This document shows, in pieces, positions 15,998 through 28,682 of a stretch of DNA of 64,000 nucleotides. Every line of letters starts with the position of its first letter. The stretch's first letter is position 1. The position numbers and the translations under genes are program-made. The notes under the pieces were generated by a model. The model was given only the letters and a program-made list of their open reading frames with translations, was not told the DNA's origin and searched no databases. This stretch comes from Lampris incognitus (lineage: Eukaryota; Chordata; Actinopteri; Lampriformes; Lampridae): NCBI RefSeq assembly GCF_029633865.1, contig NC_079216.1:64215107-64279106 (forward strand), read 5' to 3'.

Positions 15998-18900
15998 GGC
16001 ATTCGTACGGAGGAGCCTGCAGTGTTTGGTAACAGCTGGGCCGTGGACCTGCCTCACGAGCGAGCCTGTCCCTCGGTAGACACAGACTTCAACGGGCCCT
16101 GCCAGTCTGAGTCGGACATGGATGTAAAACCCACACACCTCTTTTTCCCGCTGCACACTTGCATAGATACGCACGAGTCAATGGGTCTAAACAGCAGTTA
16201 AAATGAGAAAAAGCCCATGTATGTACTTGCTCCCCGCTCGCAAATTCCCATGTTGTTTTAAAACTTTAAGGCCATTTAGGCCGTCCGGGTAGCATAGCAG
16301 TCTATATTCTGTTGCCTACCAACACGGGCATCGCCGGTTCGAATCCCCCTGTTACCTCTGGCTTGGTTGGGCGTCCCTACAAACAGAATTGGCCGTGTCT
16401 GTTGGTGGGAAGCCAGATGTGGGTATGTGTCCTGGTCGCTGCACCTCCTCTGGTCGGTCGGGGCACCTGTTTAGGGGGGAGGCGGAACTGGGGGGGAATA
16501 ACGTGATCCTCCCACGCGCTGTGCCCTCCTGGCGAAACTCTTCACTGTCGGGTGAAAAGAAGCGGCCGGCAACTCCACATGTACCGGAGGAGGCGTGTGG
16601 TAGTCTGCAGCCCTCCCCGGATCAGCAGAGGGGGGTGGAGCAGAGACCGGGATGGCTCAGAAGAGTGGGGGGTAATTTGGCCGGATACAATTGGGGAGAA
16701 ATTTAAAAAAAAAACTAGTTGCCTTATGTTACATAGTTATTTTGTCGGTCGTTTGCAGCGTCTGTTGATCGTTTTTCGTGTGCGTGTCTGCAGGACGCCA
16801 TAGAGAAGTGCAGCGCGCTCCTCTTCTTCCCTTTCCTGTCCTGTCATGAAAACATCGACCCAAACCCCTTTGTGGCCAGCTGCGTCTCTGACCTGTGTGT
16901 GTAAGTCAGGACATCTTTACTGAAATTCAAATATAGGCGTCATTGTCTGCACTGCAGCCCCCACCCACCCCACCCCACCCCACCCCACCCCTGAGTTCAT
17001 ACACACAAATACTCCCTGCATGGCTCCGGTCGAAGTGATTATATTGGTTTCTAGAAAAAAAAACCCAGTGACTGTAATGCTCGTATGCTGTGTGTCTCAG
17101 ATCTGATGATGAGGAAACATTTTGTCGGGCCTTGGTTGAGTACACACGGGCCTGCTCTCATGTGGGATACCCAGTGAGGGAGTGGAGGGACAGCTTCCTC
17201 TCCTGTAGTAAGTAATCCAGACGGCGCTTCAAAACTTACATTTCGGTCTCAGTGAACAGATAAAACAAATTTGTAAATGAATTTGCTGGGCCATGATAGG
17301 GGACATGCACTGTTAAAGGCAAGTGGCGGCCTATTCCTTTGCCTAACAACATGGGGGTCACCGGTTCAAATCCCCGGGTTACCTCCGGCTTGAGCGGGTG
17401 TCCCTAAAGACACTATTGGCCGTGTCTGCGGATGGGAAGCCGGATGTGAGTATGTGTCCTTGCTGGTTGCTACACTAGCACCTCCTCTGGTTGGTCGGGG
17501 CGCCTGTTCAGGGGGGACTGGGGGGAATGGCGTGATCCTCCCACGCGCCATGTCCCCCTGGTGAAACGCCTCACTGTCATGTATCGGAGGAGGCATGTGG
17601 TAGTCTGCAGCCCTCCCCCGGATCAGCAGAGGGGGTGGAGCAGAGATCAGGACGGCTCGGAAGAGCGGCGTAATTGGCCGGTTTCAACCGAGGAGAAAAA
17701 AGGGGGAAGAAAGCCAAAAAAAAAGACTACAATGACAAATAAAGTGGCTTAAACGTCTCAAGGCACAGCAAAGCTTCCCTACCTATCCTGTCTTGAGCAG
17801 ATCGTGTATCTCCTCTGCTGAAGAAGGTTTATCTTTGTCTCCCATGCCAACGTGCATGCACATCACGGTCTCCTCATATGACTCCCTTTCTCTGACACGT
17901 CAATTAACCTACGAGAACAACCTAATGAGGCAGAACTTGAATTGAGTACTCATTTAGTGCTGGAGGGGTTGCCAGGCATTCCCTATGAAACCAGATAAGT
18001 TCAGTCCGGCGGATATTAGTCCAGTTATTCCAGTTCATAAAGTGGCTTTTAATCTTTGACTGGGTTTTATCCATCCCCATTTTACCTGCCGGGAGTATTT
18101 AACTCAGGTATCCATCCCTGTGTGTGTGTGTCTGTGCAGATGACGGCTGTGAGGAGAGCTTTGTCCACAGGGACTGTATCAGTTGCTGTCCTCCTACCTG
18201 CACATTCGAGAAGGAGTGTCTCGGAACCAACTTGCATTGTCTGGACGGCTGCTATTGTCCAGATGGTATTTGAGTTGCACAACCACATGTTGTCAATTGG
18301 CTCTGTGCACCCTTGAAAGTTTAGTTATGTTGTCGAAAGAAGTTGAGATTCATTAACGTCACCGGTCACCCCCCCCCCCCACAGGCCTGATCCTTCAGAA
18401 TGGAACGTGTATCGCCGTTTCTCAATGTCCGTGTGTGTACCACGGGACGTCATACACACAGGGACACGTGCTGGAGCAGGGCTGCAGCGTTTGGTAAGTG
18501 TGTACCTTCGGTGGTGTTGTGGCCCTGTTGCTCAGTCAGTACCCAGATAGCATCCGGATGTGGGCCACTTCAGGCAATGATGTGGCACTGACGGCCTTCT
18601 TCTAGCCCCGACAAAATGGCCCATATGTATAGTGGCCCACATGTATAATAGCAAATATGGCCCAAATATGCCAAATCAAATGCAATCTGGATGTGGCCCC
18701 TGTGGTAAATGTTGACTACGGCCCAAATATCACAAAACAAATATGGACCACCTTTGGCAAATATGTGGCACATGAGGCATTGCTATGGCTTGGTTCTGGC
18801 CCAGATCTGGCAAACAGGAGCGGACCACCCAAGTGCCATCATTCCACGCAGTATGTGGGCCAGATGAAGTGTCAGGTGTGGGACGGGTTCGGGCCACAGC

Positions 18901-20368
18901 AATTTTGCTATCTGGGTAGGCTCCACGTATGTGTTGCTGACACACGGCGTGCTGTGTTTGCAGCGTGTGCATGGGAGGAGTGTGGAACTGCACCGAGAAC
19001 AACTGCACGGGTGAGTTTAACCTTTTCTTCTGTTCCGATCAATAAGTTCCAGCAGGGGAATCTGCAGAGAATACAGAGTCATCAGTCCTATCACCTATCA
19101 CCCTTCCAGCTTTTATCTCTCCTTCCCTTTCTCCTTCCCTCTCTTTCTCTCTCTCTACCTAGCGGAGTGCTCAGTGGTAGGGGACGTGTTCGTGACGACC
19201 TTTGATGGCAGGATGTTCCTCCAGCCAGGAGCGTGTCAGTACGTCCTGGCAAAAAGCCGCAGCAGCAGCAGGTTCACCGTCACACTGCAGTACACGACAT
19301 GCGCCGAGGTGGTGTACCCAGGCACACAAACACACGCGCAAACAAACTCGCACGCGCGCGCACACTGCGGCGTTGTTCTTAGAGGTAACCTTCCCCGCCG
19401 TTTGGTCCGTTTTATTTCCAGCAGCAGGTGTGCATCCAGTCAGTGACGGTGGTTTTGGACGAGGATGTGAGTCGTCAGGTGACTTTGACCAGAGAGGGGG
19501 AGGTGCTCATCGGCGTCAACCCGGCCCCAGTCCTGCCCTACTCTGATGGTAGGGATCCACGAGGGCTTATGGGTTTCACGAAGACTGAAATGTTAAAAAA
19601 TGGTTTAGCAAAAAAGACAAAAAAAAGGTTACAAATCGCTTCTCATATCTTCAGTTACTGTTTTTTGTCTCTTGGTAACCAGATGCTGTGGAGGTGCGGA
19701 GACTGACCTCTGTGTTCACGCAGCTGAAGGCGCGAATAGGCCTGCGGCTGCACTATGACGGCCGTGGGGGGCGGATTTACCTGCAACTCCACAATCAATG
19801 GCATGGTTCCACCCTCGGCCTCTGCGGAACCTTCAACGGAAATCTACGAGATGACTTCCTGTAAGCGAGCAGGCTCTTCTTACTGCGAGTTCACCACTGA
19901 AAAATACTGTTTTGGGGCGTCCGGGTAGCGTAGCGGTCTATTCCGTTGCCTACCAAAACAGGGATCGCTGGTTTGAATCCCCGTGTTACCTCCGGCTTGG
20001 TCGGGCATCCCTACAGACACAAAAGGCTGTGTCTGTGGGTGGGAAGCTGGAGTTGGGTATGTGTCCTGGTCACTACATTAGCGCCTCCTCTGGTCGGTCG
20101 CAGCTCCCGTTCAGGGGGGAGGGGGAACTGGGGGGAATAGCATGATCCTCCCATGAACTACGTCCCCCTGGCGAAACTCCTCACTGTCAGGTGAAAAGAA
20201 GTGGCTGGCGACTCCACATGTATCGGAGGAGGCATGTGGTAGTCTGCAGCCCACCCCGGATCGACAGAGGGGGTGGAGCAGCGACTGGGACGGCTCGGAA
20301 AATAGGGTAACTGGCCAAGTACAACTGGGGAGAAAAAGGGGGGGGGGGGTACTGTTTGCATAATTGTG

Positions 20369-20428
<60 letters not shown>

Positions 20429-21957
20429 ACAGCTCTCCAGCAGGTATGATAGAGGGAACTCCTCAGCTACACGCTAATGCCTGGAAGGTGTCATCTGCTT
20501 GCTCAGCTCCAGTCAACCTACCCATCATAGACCCATGTGAGATGAACCAGCACAATCGTAAGCGCCACTATTTTGGGTTTAACACATATTCTTCTTCCAC
20601 TTATTTCGATAATTGGAAGGCAAAGAGCGTTAAGGAGATTAATGAGGAAGTTTGCTGTGGCGGAGGGGGGGGGGTTAATTAATTTCATGGCTTTATGAGC
20701 CAGAAGTCCTACCAGTTGCATCCCACATACTTATTGTCCTTGATTGCTGGAGGGGATGTTAATTTGTACGTGCTTTCGTTCTGCTTTCTGAAGCAGTGTT
20801 TCCCAACCCAGTCCCATGTGCTGCAAATTTTCATGGTAACCCTTCATAGGTAGGCCTGTGTGGACCGTGCTTTAGCAACCAATCCTATCATAGCACTTAA
20901 TTCTGTCAGGAGTACCAAGTCGGACACAATTAAGTGTTGGTTGGTCAAATAAGGGGCAGCACGGTGGCGCAGTGGTTAGCGCGGTCGCCTCACAACAAGA
21001 AGGTCCTAGGTTCGAGCCCCAGGGTAGTCCAACCTTGGGGGTCGTCCTGGGTCGTCCTCTGTGTGGAGTTTGCAGGTTCTTCCCATGTCTGCGTGGGTTT
21101 CCTCTGGGGGCTCCGGTTTCCTCCCACAGCCCAAAGACATGTAGTCAGGTGAATCGGCCATACTAAATTGTCCCTAGGTGCGAATGTGTGGGTGGGTGGG
21201 CCATGTGATGGCCCGGTGGCCTGTCCAGGGTGTCTCCCCGCCTGCCGCCCAATGACTGCTGGGATAGGCTCAGCATCCTCGCGACCCTGAGAGCAGGAGA
21301 AGCGGTTTGGATAATGTACAGATGGTCGAATAAGTACAAGCAGGCCAAACAGTGCAGGGTTACAGTGAAAATCTGTAGGGCAGGACTTGTTTTAGGACTG
21401 GGTGAGGAAACACTGATCTAAAGGAACTGCACGAAACCGAATTCTTCCGGAGTTGCCAAGAACAGTATAGAGTCCAACGCAACCAACCCTGTTGTATTTG
21501 TGTTCCAGTCTTCTACGCGTCTCTGTGCGAGGTGCTTTTGGGCAGTGTGTTTGTTCCATGCCACGGCTACGTCAGTCCCACCATCTACCAGCAGCAGTGT
21601 CGCTACCAGGCCTGTCGCTGTGGGAACAGCTGCTTGTGCACGGCTCTGGCTCACTACTCGTACCTCTGCGCCAAACACGGGGTGGACATCAACTTTAGAT
21701 CACACGTCTCCGAGTGTGGTGAGTTGCAGAGTCCTCTAACTGGTCATCTGGGTTGGTTCTGGTGGTGACATATTCTGCCCTTAATGCATTCTGAGATATG
21801 AAACGGCGGTCCAAAAAAAAAACTAGATGCAGGTTGGAGCACAAGTGAGAGCAAAGGACACCAGCATACATGTCCATGTGTGGGGGTGGGGTTGGGGATT
21901 GGGTGGGTATGTTTATGTCTGTGTCTGTGGTTCTGCCACTGTGATTGTGCATCTTAA

Positions 21958-22000
<43 letters not shown>

Positions 22001-23900
22001 CATATATATAGGTGTGGTGTGTCTCGGAAGCATGCTGTACCACTCCTGTGTGTCGTCCTGTGGTCGGTCCTGCCGTGCTCTATCCAGCACGGAAACCTGC
22101 AGTCATGATGACTGTGCGGAGGGGTGTGGCTGCTCAGAGGGCAGTTACTACGACGATGTGCGGCAGCGTTGTGTGCAGCTGTAAGACTTAAAATTATCTC
22201 ATGCATCAACATAACGGCGGTCACGAGTTGTCATTTGATACAACCGAACAGCCCATCATGAACTACATCATTCCGTCAGTGTCGACTTTGCTTACAAATC
22301 TCATTCAACAATGTCATGGGTTTATCCTCAGGTCTCAGTGTCACTGTTACGCCATGGGTGGCGTGTTTCAGCCGGAGGAAGTGACCTTCAGTGCCTCCGG
22401 TCCATGGTGAGTCACATTGGCTCTGTTGTAGCCAGACAGACTGACTCTCTCAGCTAGCTGCCTGCACACAGTATCATTCAGACACCTTTGAGATCATAAT
22501 TAAACCTTCGATGGAGCACCTGAGGTTAATTAATGCTGGACCGTGTGCCACTTTACAACAGCTGTTACTCAGCACATTGATTCTTATTTCTAATAGAAAA
22601 TGATAGCATGGGCGTTCGGGTGGCGTAGTGGTCTATTCCGTTGCCTACTAACACGGGGATCGCCAGTTCTAATCCCTGTCCCAGATAGCATCCAGATGTG
22701 GGACACTTCAGGCAGTGATGCAGCACTGATGGCCTTCTTCTGGCCCTGACAAAACAGATGTGAACCTGAAGTGGCCCACATGTATAATAGCAAATATGGC
22801 CCAAATCAAATGTGGGCCTTTTTGGCAAAAATGCGGCGCTCTCAGCAACATGTAATCTGGATGTGACCCTGAAGTGGCCTGTGTGGTAAATGGTGAATAT
22901 AGCCCAAATATCACAAAACAAATATGAGCCCCCTTTGGCAAATATGTGGCACATGCGGCATTGCTATGGCTTGGTTCTGGCCTGGATCTCGAAAACAGGA
23001 GCAGACCATCCAAGTGCCATCATTCCACGTGGTATGTGGGCCGGATGAAGTGTTGGGCGTGGGACGGGTCCAGGCCACAGCAATTTTGCTATCTGGGGTG
23101 TTACCTCCGACTAGGTCAGGTGTACCTACAGACACAATTGGCCGTGTCCGTGGGTGGGAAGCTGGATGTGGGTATGTATTCTGGTCGCTGCACTGGTGCC
23201 TCCTCTGGTCGGTCGGGGCAACTGAGGGGAATAGCGTGATGATCCTCCCACGCACTACGTCCCCCTGACGAAACTCCTCACTGTCAGGTGAAAAGAAGCG
23301 GCTGGCGACTCCACATGTATCGGGGGAGGCTTGTGGTAGTCTGCAGCAGTGACCGCGATGGCTTGGAGAGTGGGGTAATTGGACGGGTACAACTGGGGAG
23401 AAAAAAGGGGGGAAAAAACAAAAAAAAGGAAACAATGGTCGCTGGACACTTTCAGTATCACGCATCTCCAGGAATTTCCAGTGTTGCGGACAACTTCGTG
23501 GATTAACATGCTGTTTGAATGAACAACATGTTATTTTTCTGTTGGGTGGCGGTCAAAAGTGGCATGCGAGCACAAGAAAATGAACCTTTATGCTGTTTTT
23601 GCGTTTAAGATCGTTGGCCTTTCTCCCTGACTCAGTAACAACAACAATTGTCCCCCTCTTCCCACAGCTTGTGCAGAAATGGGAAATTGGAGTGTGTGCC
23701 AGAGGAAAGAGGTAAGCCAGGCTTTTCCTCCATCTTTCCTGTCCCTGCTCGCCTTCCTTACAGGCATCCCACAACAAAGTGCCATTTCAGGCTGTATCCC
23801 TACCCGCTGAAATCAAAAGCTTTACATCTGAAGTTGGAACACCCTTCCCAAGACTGGCGGTTGCGGTTGATGTTCATGGATGAGAGGGTTGATTTCTTTT

Positions 23901-23977
<77 letters not shown>

Positions 23978-26900
23978 GTAGAGCCAGAGAGTGCAGAACT
24001 GGGGGAGTGTCCTGAGGGGAAGGTGTACCACAGCTGCACCGAGCAGAGAGGAGGCGTGGCCTGTGAGCCAACCTGTCGTAATCTGATGCTGAACCTCACC
24101 TGTCCTCTCAATACCCCCTGCATCCCAGGCTGTGTCTGCCCAGCAGGGTAATACACAAGGACCGGATGCCTTTTTAAAATAATAATTGATTTTTGTTTTT
24201 GTTAATTTTCAGTGTCAACTGTCCAAAGTAACGGGGAGTGCAGGAGAGAGGTGAAGAAGAGAGTGCAGGCAGGGTGGAGTGGGTGGAGAAGAGTGTCAGG
24301 AGTGATTTGCGACAGAAGGGTACCAGCAAGAGTTAAAGGGAAGGTTTCTTACCGTCCCCCACATTTAAACCAGAGAGCTGCAGAGTAAAACCACAGCCAC
24401 TTATTTCTGACTACTAAGCAGCTCTGCTGAAGCAGTTTTGGTCTTGTACAAGGTTACTTTGAAAGGGGTTATTGAAGGAAGAGAGACTGTTGATGTTTTA
24501 CTGTCCTCACCCAAATATCTCTGGGTGATATGGGATATAAACCTTCATGAGCATGCTTGTCTAAACTCAAAAGCCACAGCTTCCTAGAGATTGTAGCATC
24601 CCATATTGCAACTTCACGATCTAGTAGTGTACAAACTAGGAAACTATAAGATGTTGTACGTGACATTTGTCCCAATGCATTGTATACTGTGCTCCTGCTT
24701 CATGAGATGTGTATTTTTCTCTTCAGGTTGGTGCTGCACCGTGGGGAGTGTTACTATCCAGAGAACTGCCCGTGTGCCTGGCTCGGGCTCGAGTATCTAC
24801 CCGGAGAAACTGTGGCTACTCCATGTTCCAAATGGTACAGTCTTTATAATGTGCCCTCCCTAGTGAGACTTCCCACTGGTAAAAAAAACAACAAAAAAAA
24901 ACCTTCCCTAGTGGTAATATTATTCTTAGAGGGAAAGATTGAATAACACGGCTAAGGGAAAAGTAGAATGTCCAGACAGAGGCTTAGATGTAAAATAATG
25001 CATGAAGATTTAATCTCCTTTGCTGATAATTTTCTAGTTGTTTTGTAATCGTAATAGATATAGCTGACGGTTATGTGAAACTGAATAAACATGCAGCCTT
25101 ACCCGTTTTTCTGTAATATACAATGCACTGTTACCATGTCTAGCATGCTGCATGCAGCATTTTCAATGCAAGTCTGGTTAAGGTTGCAGTATATGAACGT
25201 CATTCATGGTATGTTGTTTTAGCATGCGCACAGTAGTATGATTACTCACTCTCCTCCCATCTGCACCTTGCTCTCCCTTCTTTCACATTGGCGTCCACCT
25301 ATCTCCTTCCTCAGTGTCTGTCACCGTGGCTACTTTAACTGCAGCTACTCACCGTGTCCAGCTGTGTGTACTGTCTACAGTGATAGACACTACCACACCT
25401 TTGACGGCTTAGAGTACGACTACCACTCTGACTGCCAAGTATACCTGCTCAAAGTGAGTGATGTGTGTGTCTCTGTGATGTGTGCGTTGATGTGTGCATG
25501 TATATGTGTGCCTCTACTTGTGTATCAGTGACCATGTATGTTCTAGAGAGGTTTTTTTGTGTTCATGCTTATCTAAGTTTTGTATGTAAAATTTAAAAAA
25601 AAATGTTGCGATCGATTTCCAAAATTTATTTCCCCGTAATATTGTATGGATTTCAAAAGGAACACACAATTGCGAGGCAGATGGCATCGGAGTTGGTTTG
25701 TTAGTTTGTCCGAGAAATGTGTTAGTTTCATTTAGCAGATGTTTTTACCCAAAGCGATGACGTACATCTAAGAGTTAATACAACACAAGCAAGGATCTAG
25801 TCAGGAGACAACAATGCAAGTAAGTGCCAAAAAACTAGGTTCAAGTCTGATAGGACATAGGTGTCAACACGCAGTGCACAAAGGCCATGCATAGGGTGCA
25901 TAGAAGCGTTTCTTTTTTTTGGGGGGGGTCTGTATTTTTATTAATATGTGGAGGTGTTTGTGAAAGAGCTGGGTCTTTAAGTTCTTCTTAAAGATGGAAA
26001 GGGACTCAGTGGATCGAATGGAGTTTGGTAACTCGTTCCACCACCGGGGAACTACAGAAGAGAAGAGTCTGGCTAGTGACTTAGGGCCCCGTTGTGGTGA
26101 AAATGCCAGGCGCCTTTCATTGGCAGCAGGACTGAGTGTAGACCTGAATGAGGGAGTTCAGGTAGCTGGGAGGAGTTTTAGTTGCTGTTTTGTAAGCAAG
26201 CATCAAGGTTTTGAATTTGATGCAGGCAGGAACTAGGAGCCAGTGGAGGGATGTGAATAGCAGAGTGACAGGTGCCACCCCGTGGACCCACCACCCATGG
26301 GGATGAGCAGTAGGGTAGGGTGCAATGTAGGCTGAATGGCAGGCAAAGGCGGGGGCATGCCAACGTCCGGCATCGTAGACTGGTCCAAGAGGACCAACTG
26401 GGAGGAGACCCTGGGGTAAACCCAGAACTTGCTGGAGGGACTACATGTCCATTCTGGCCTGGGAATTCCTTGGGATCCCCCAGGAGGAGCTGGAGGGCAT
26501 TGCTAGGGAGAGGGACATTTGGAGTGCCCTACTTAGCTTACTGCCACCGTGACCCAACTCCAGAGAAGCGGCTGATGATGAGAGATGAGAGTGACATGTG
26601 CTGTTTTGAGTTGGTTGCAGACCAGACGCACCACCACGTTCTGGATCATTTGCAGAGGTTTGAAAGTGCATGCAGAGAGACCTGCCAGTAAGGAGTTGCA
26701 GTAGTCAATGCGTGATATTACAAGAACATGTACCAGGAGTTGTGCTGCATGCTCAGACAGGTAGGGTCTAATTTTCCTGATGTTGTACAGGGCAAATCTG
26801 ACTGAGCAATCGAGACAACATGAACCTTAAAGGTTAGTTGGTCATCAATCATGACACCCGAGTTTTGGGCAGACTTTGTGGGCATGAGTTGGTTTGATCC

Positions 26901-27886
26901 AAGCTGGATATTGAGCTGTTGTTGTATGGATGGACTTGCTGGGATGACAAGGAGCTCAGTCTTAGATAGGTTAAGCTGGAGGTGGCGTTCTTTCATCCAT
27001 GCAGAGATATCAGCAAGGCATGATGATATCCGTGCTGTTACTGTGAGGCCATCTGGCGGGAATGATAGGAAGACTTGGGTATCATCAGCATAGCAATGGT
27101 ATGAGAAACCATGGGAGCGGATGATTGCACCAAGTGAGGTCGTGTATATTGAGAAGAGAGGGGGACTGAACACTGGCCCTTGAGGCACCCCTGTGGATAA
27201 GCCATGCAGTTTGGACACTTCTCCCCTCTAAGATACTTTAAAAGATCTCCCTGAGAGGTAGGACATGAACCAGAGGAGCGCAGATCCAGAGATACCAAGC
27301 TCAACGAGTGTGGAGAGGAGGATTTGGTGGTTAACCTGTCAAAGGCAGCTGACAGAAGCTCTAGCCAAACGCAGTGATTCCATTACTGACAGGAGTGCTG
27401 TCTCGGTAATGTGACCCCGCTCAAAGCCAGACTGATTCAGATCATACAGATTATTCTCAGAAAGGAATTCAGAGACTTGATTAAAGCCTGTGCACTCAAG
27501 TGTTTTTGATAGAATGGGTAGGAGTGAAACCAGTCTGTAGTTTTCAACCTAGGCTGGGTTGAGTGTAGGTTTTTTGAGCAGCCGGGTGACCCAAGCTTGC
27601 TTAAATGCAGTGGGGAACACACCCGTTGTAAGCGAGGAGTTGATGATGTGTGTGACTGTGGGGTTAAATGCGGGGGAAATGGTCTGTAGGAGGTTGGATG
27701 GTATCGGGTCCAGCGGACAGGTAGTGGGACGAGTGTATGTGTAGGTACAAGAGGCGGTATGTATTTAAGGGCTGAGAAGGAGCATCCTTGATGTTTCCTG
27801 GTGAAGGCTGATTGGGATCTAGGAAAGCAGAGTCAAGAAGCTCACTTTCTAATCTTGGAAGAGTGTTTTTTAATTAGAGCAGATTG

Positions 27887-27929
<43 letters not shown>

Positions 27930-28645
27930 TGTACGCGCGCACACCAAGGTAATGCTATCAGACATTGTGTAAAGCTGTAGCAACACAAAGGTGCCACTGT
28001 TCACCACAATCCCCAAGGCTGCAGCGCTCCCAGGGATATAGAATTGGAATGACCAGAACAGATATTCTTATTCAAAAAATGGACTGCCGACCACCTTGGA
28101 AACCTCAAAAGAATAAGAAAGAAGGTCAGAGCTGTGTCTGAATATTGAATTGCAATTGAGTTGCTTCTTCTTCTCACCTCTCATTCATCAGCATTGACTG
28201 TGTTCAACTCAATGGGTCTTAATTGTTTCCTGTATTTTATTTTTTGACTGTACCTTTTCCCTGTTGTTGCACTTTGCACACCTTACACACTTTGCAATGC
28301 CTTTGGAACCCAGGATGACCATATGACTGCTACAACACAAGTTAAAAGGGGACTCTTCAGATAAACAAATAAAAACTACTATTATAGAGTGATTCGGCAT
28401 AGACTTGAGAAAAACACATAGTGAGGAGTCCACTTTGGCATGTTAAAAGGTACTCCACTTATAATCGTTTTGAATATTACTCTGTTTCTTCCTTAATATC
28501 CAGAGTGCGGGAGAGACTGAGGTGTCCATTGTTGCCCAAAACAAAGACTGCTATGAGAGCGGCATTGTCTGCATGAAAATACTGGTCATTCACGTGGGAC
28601 TTACCAAGATCTACTTCACAGACAACTCTGGCAACCCTGTGTGTG

Positions 28646-28682
<37 letters not shown>

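Noticed and set aside
22911-23465. 184-codon minus-strand frame
   Set aside because: It spans a SINE and the TIR element nested in it; no protein family resemblance.
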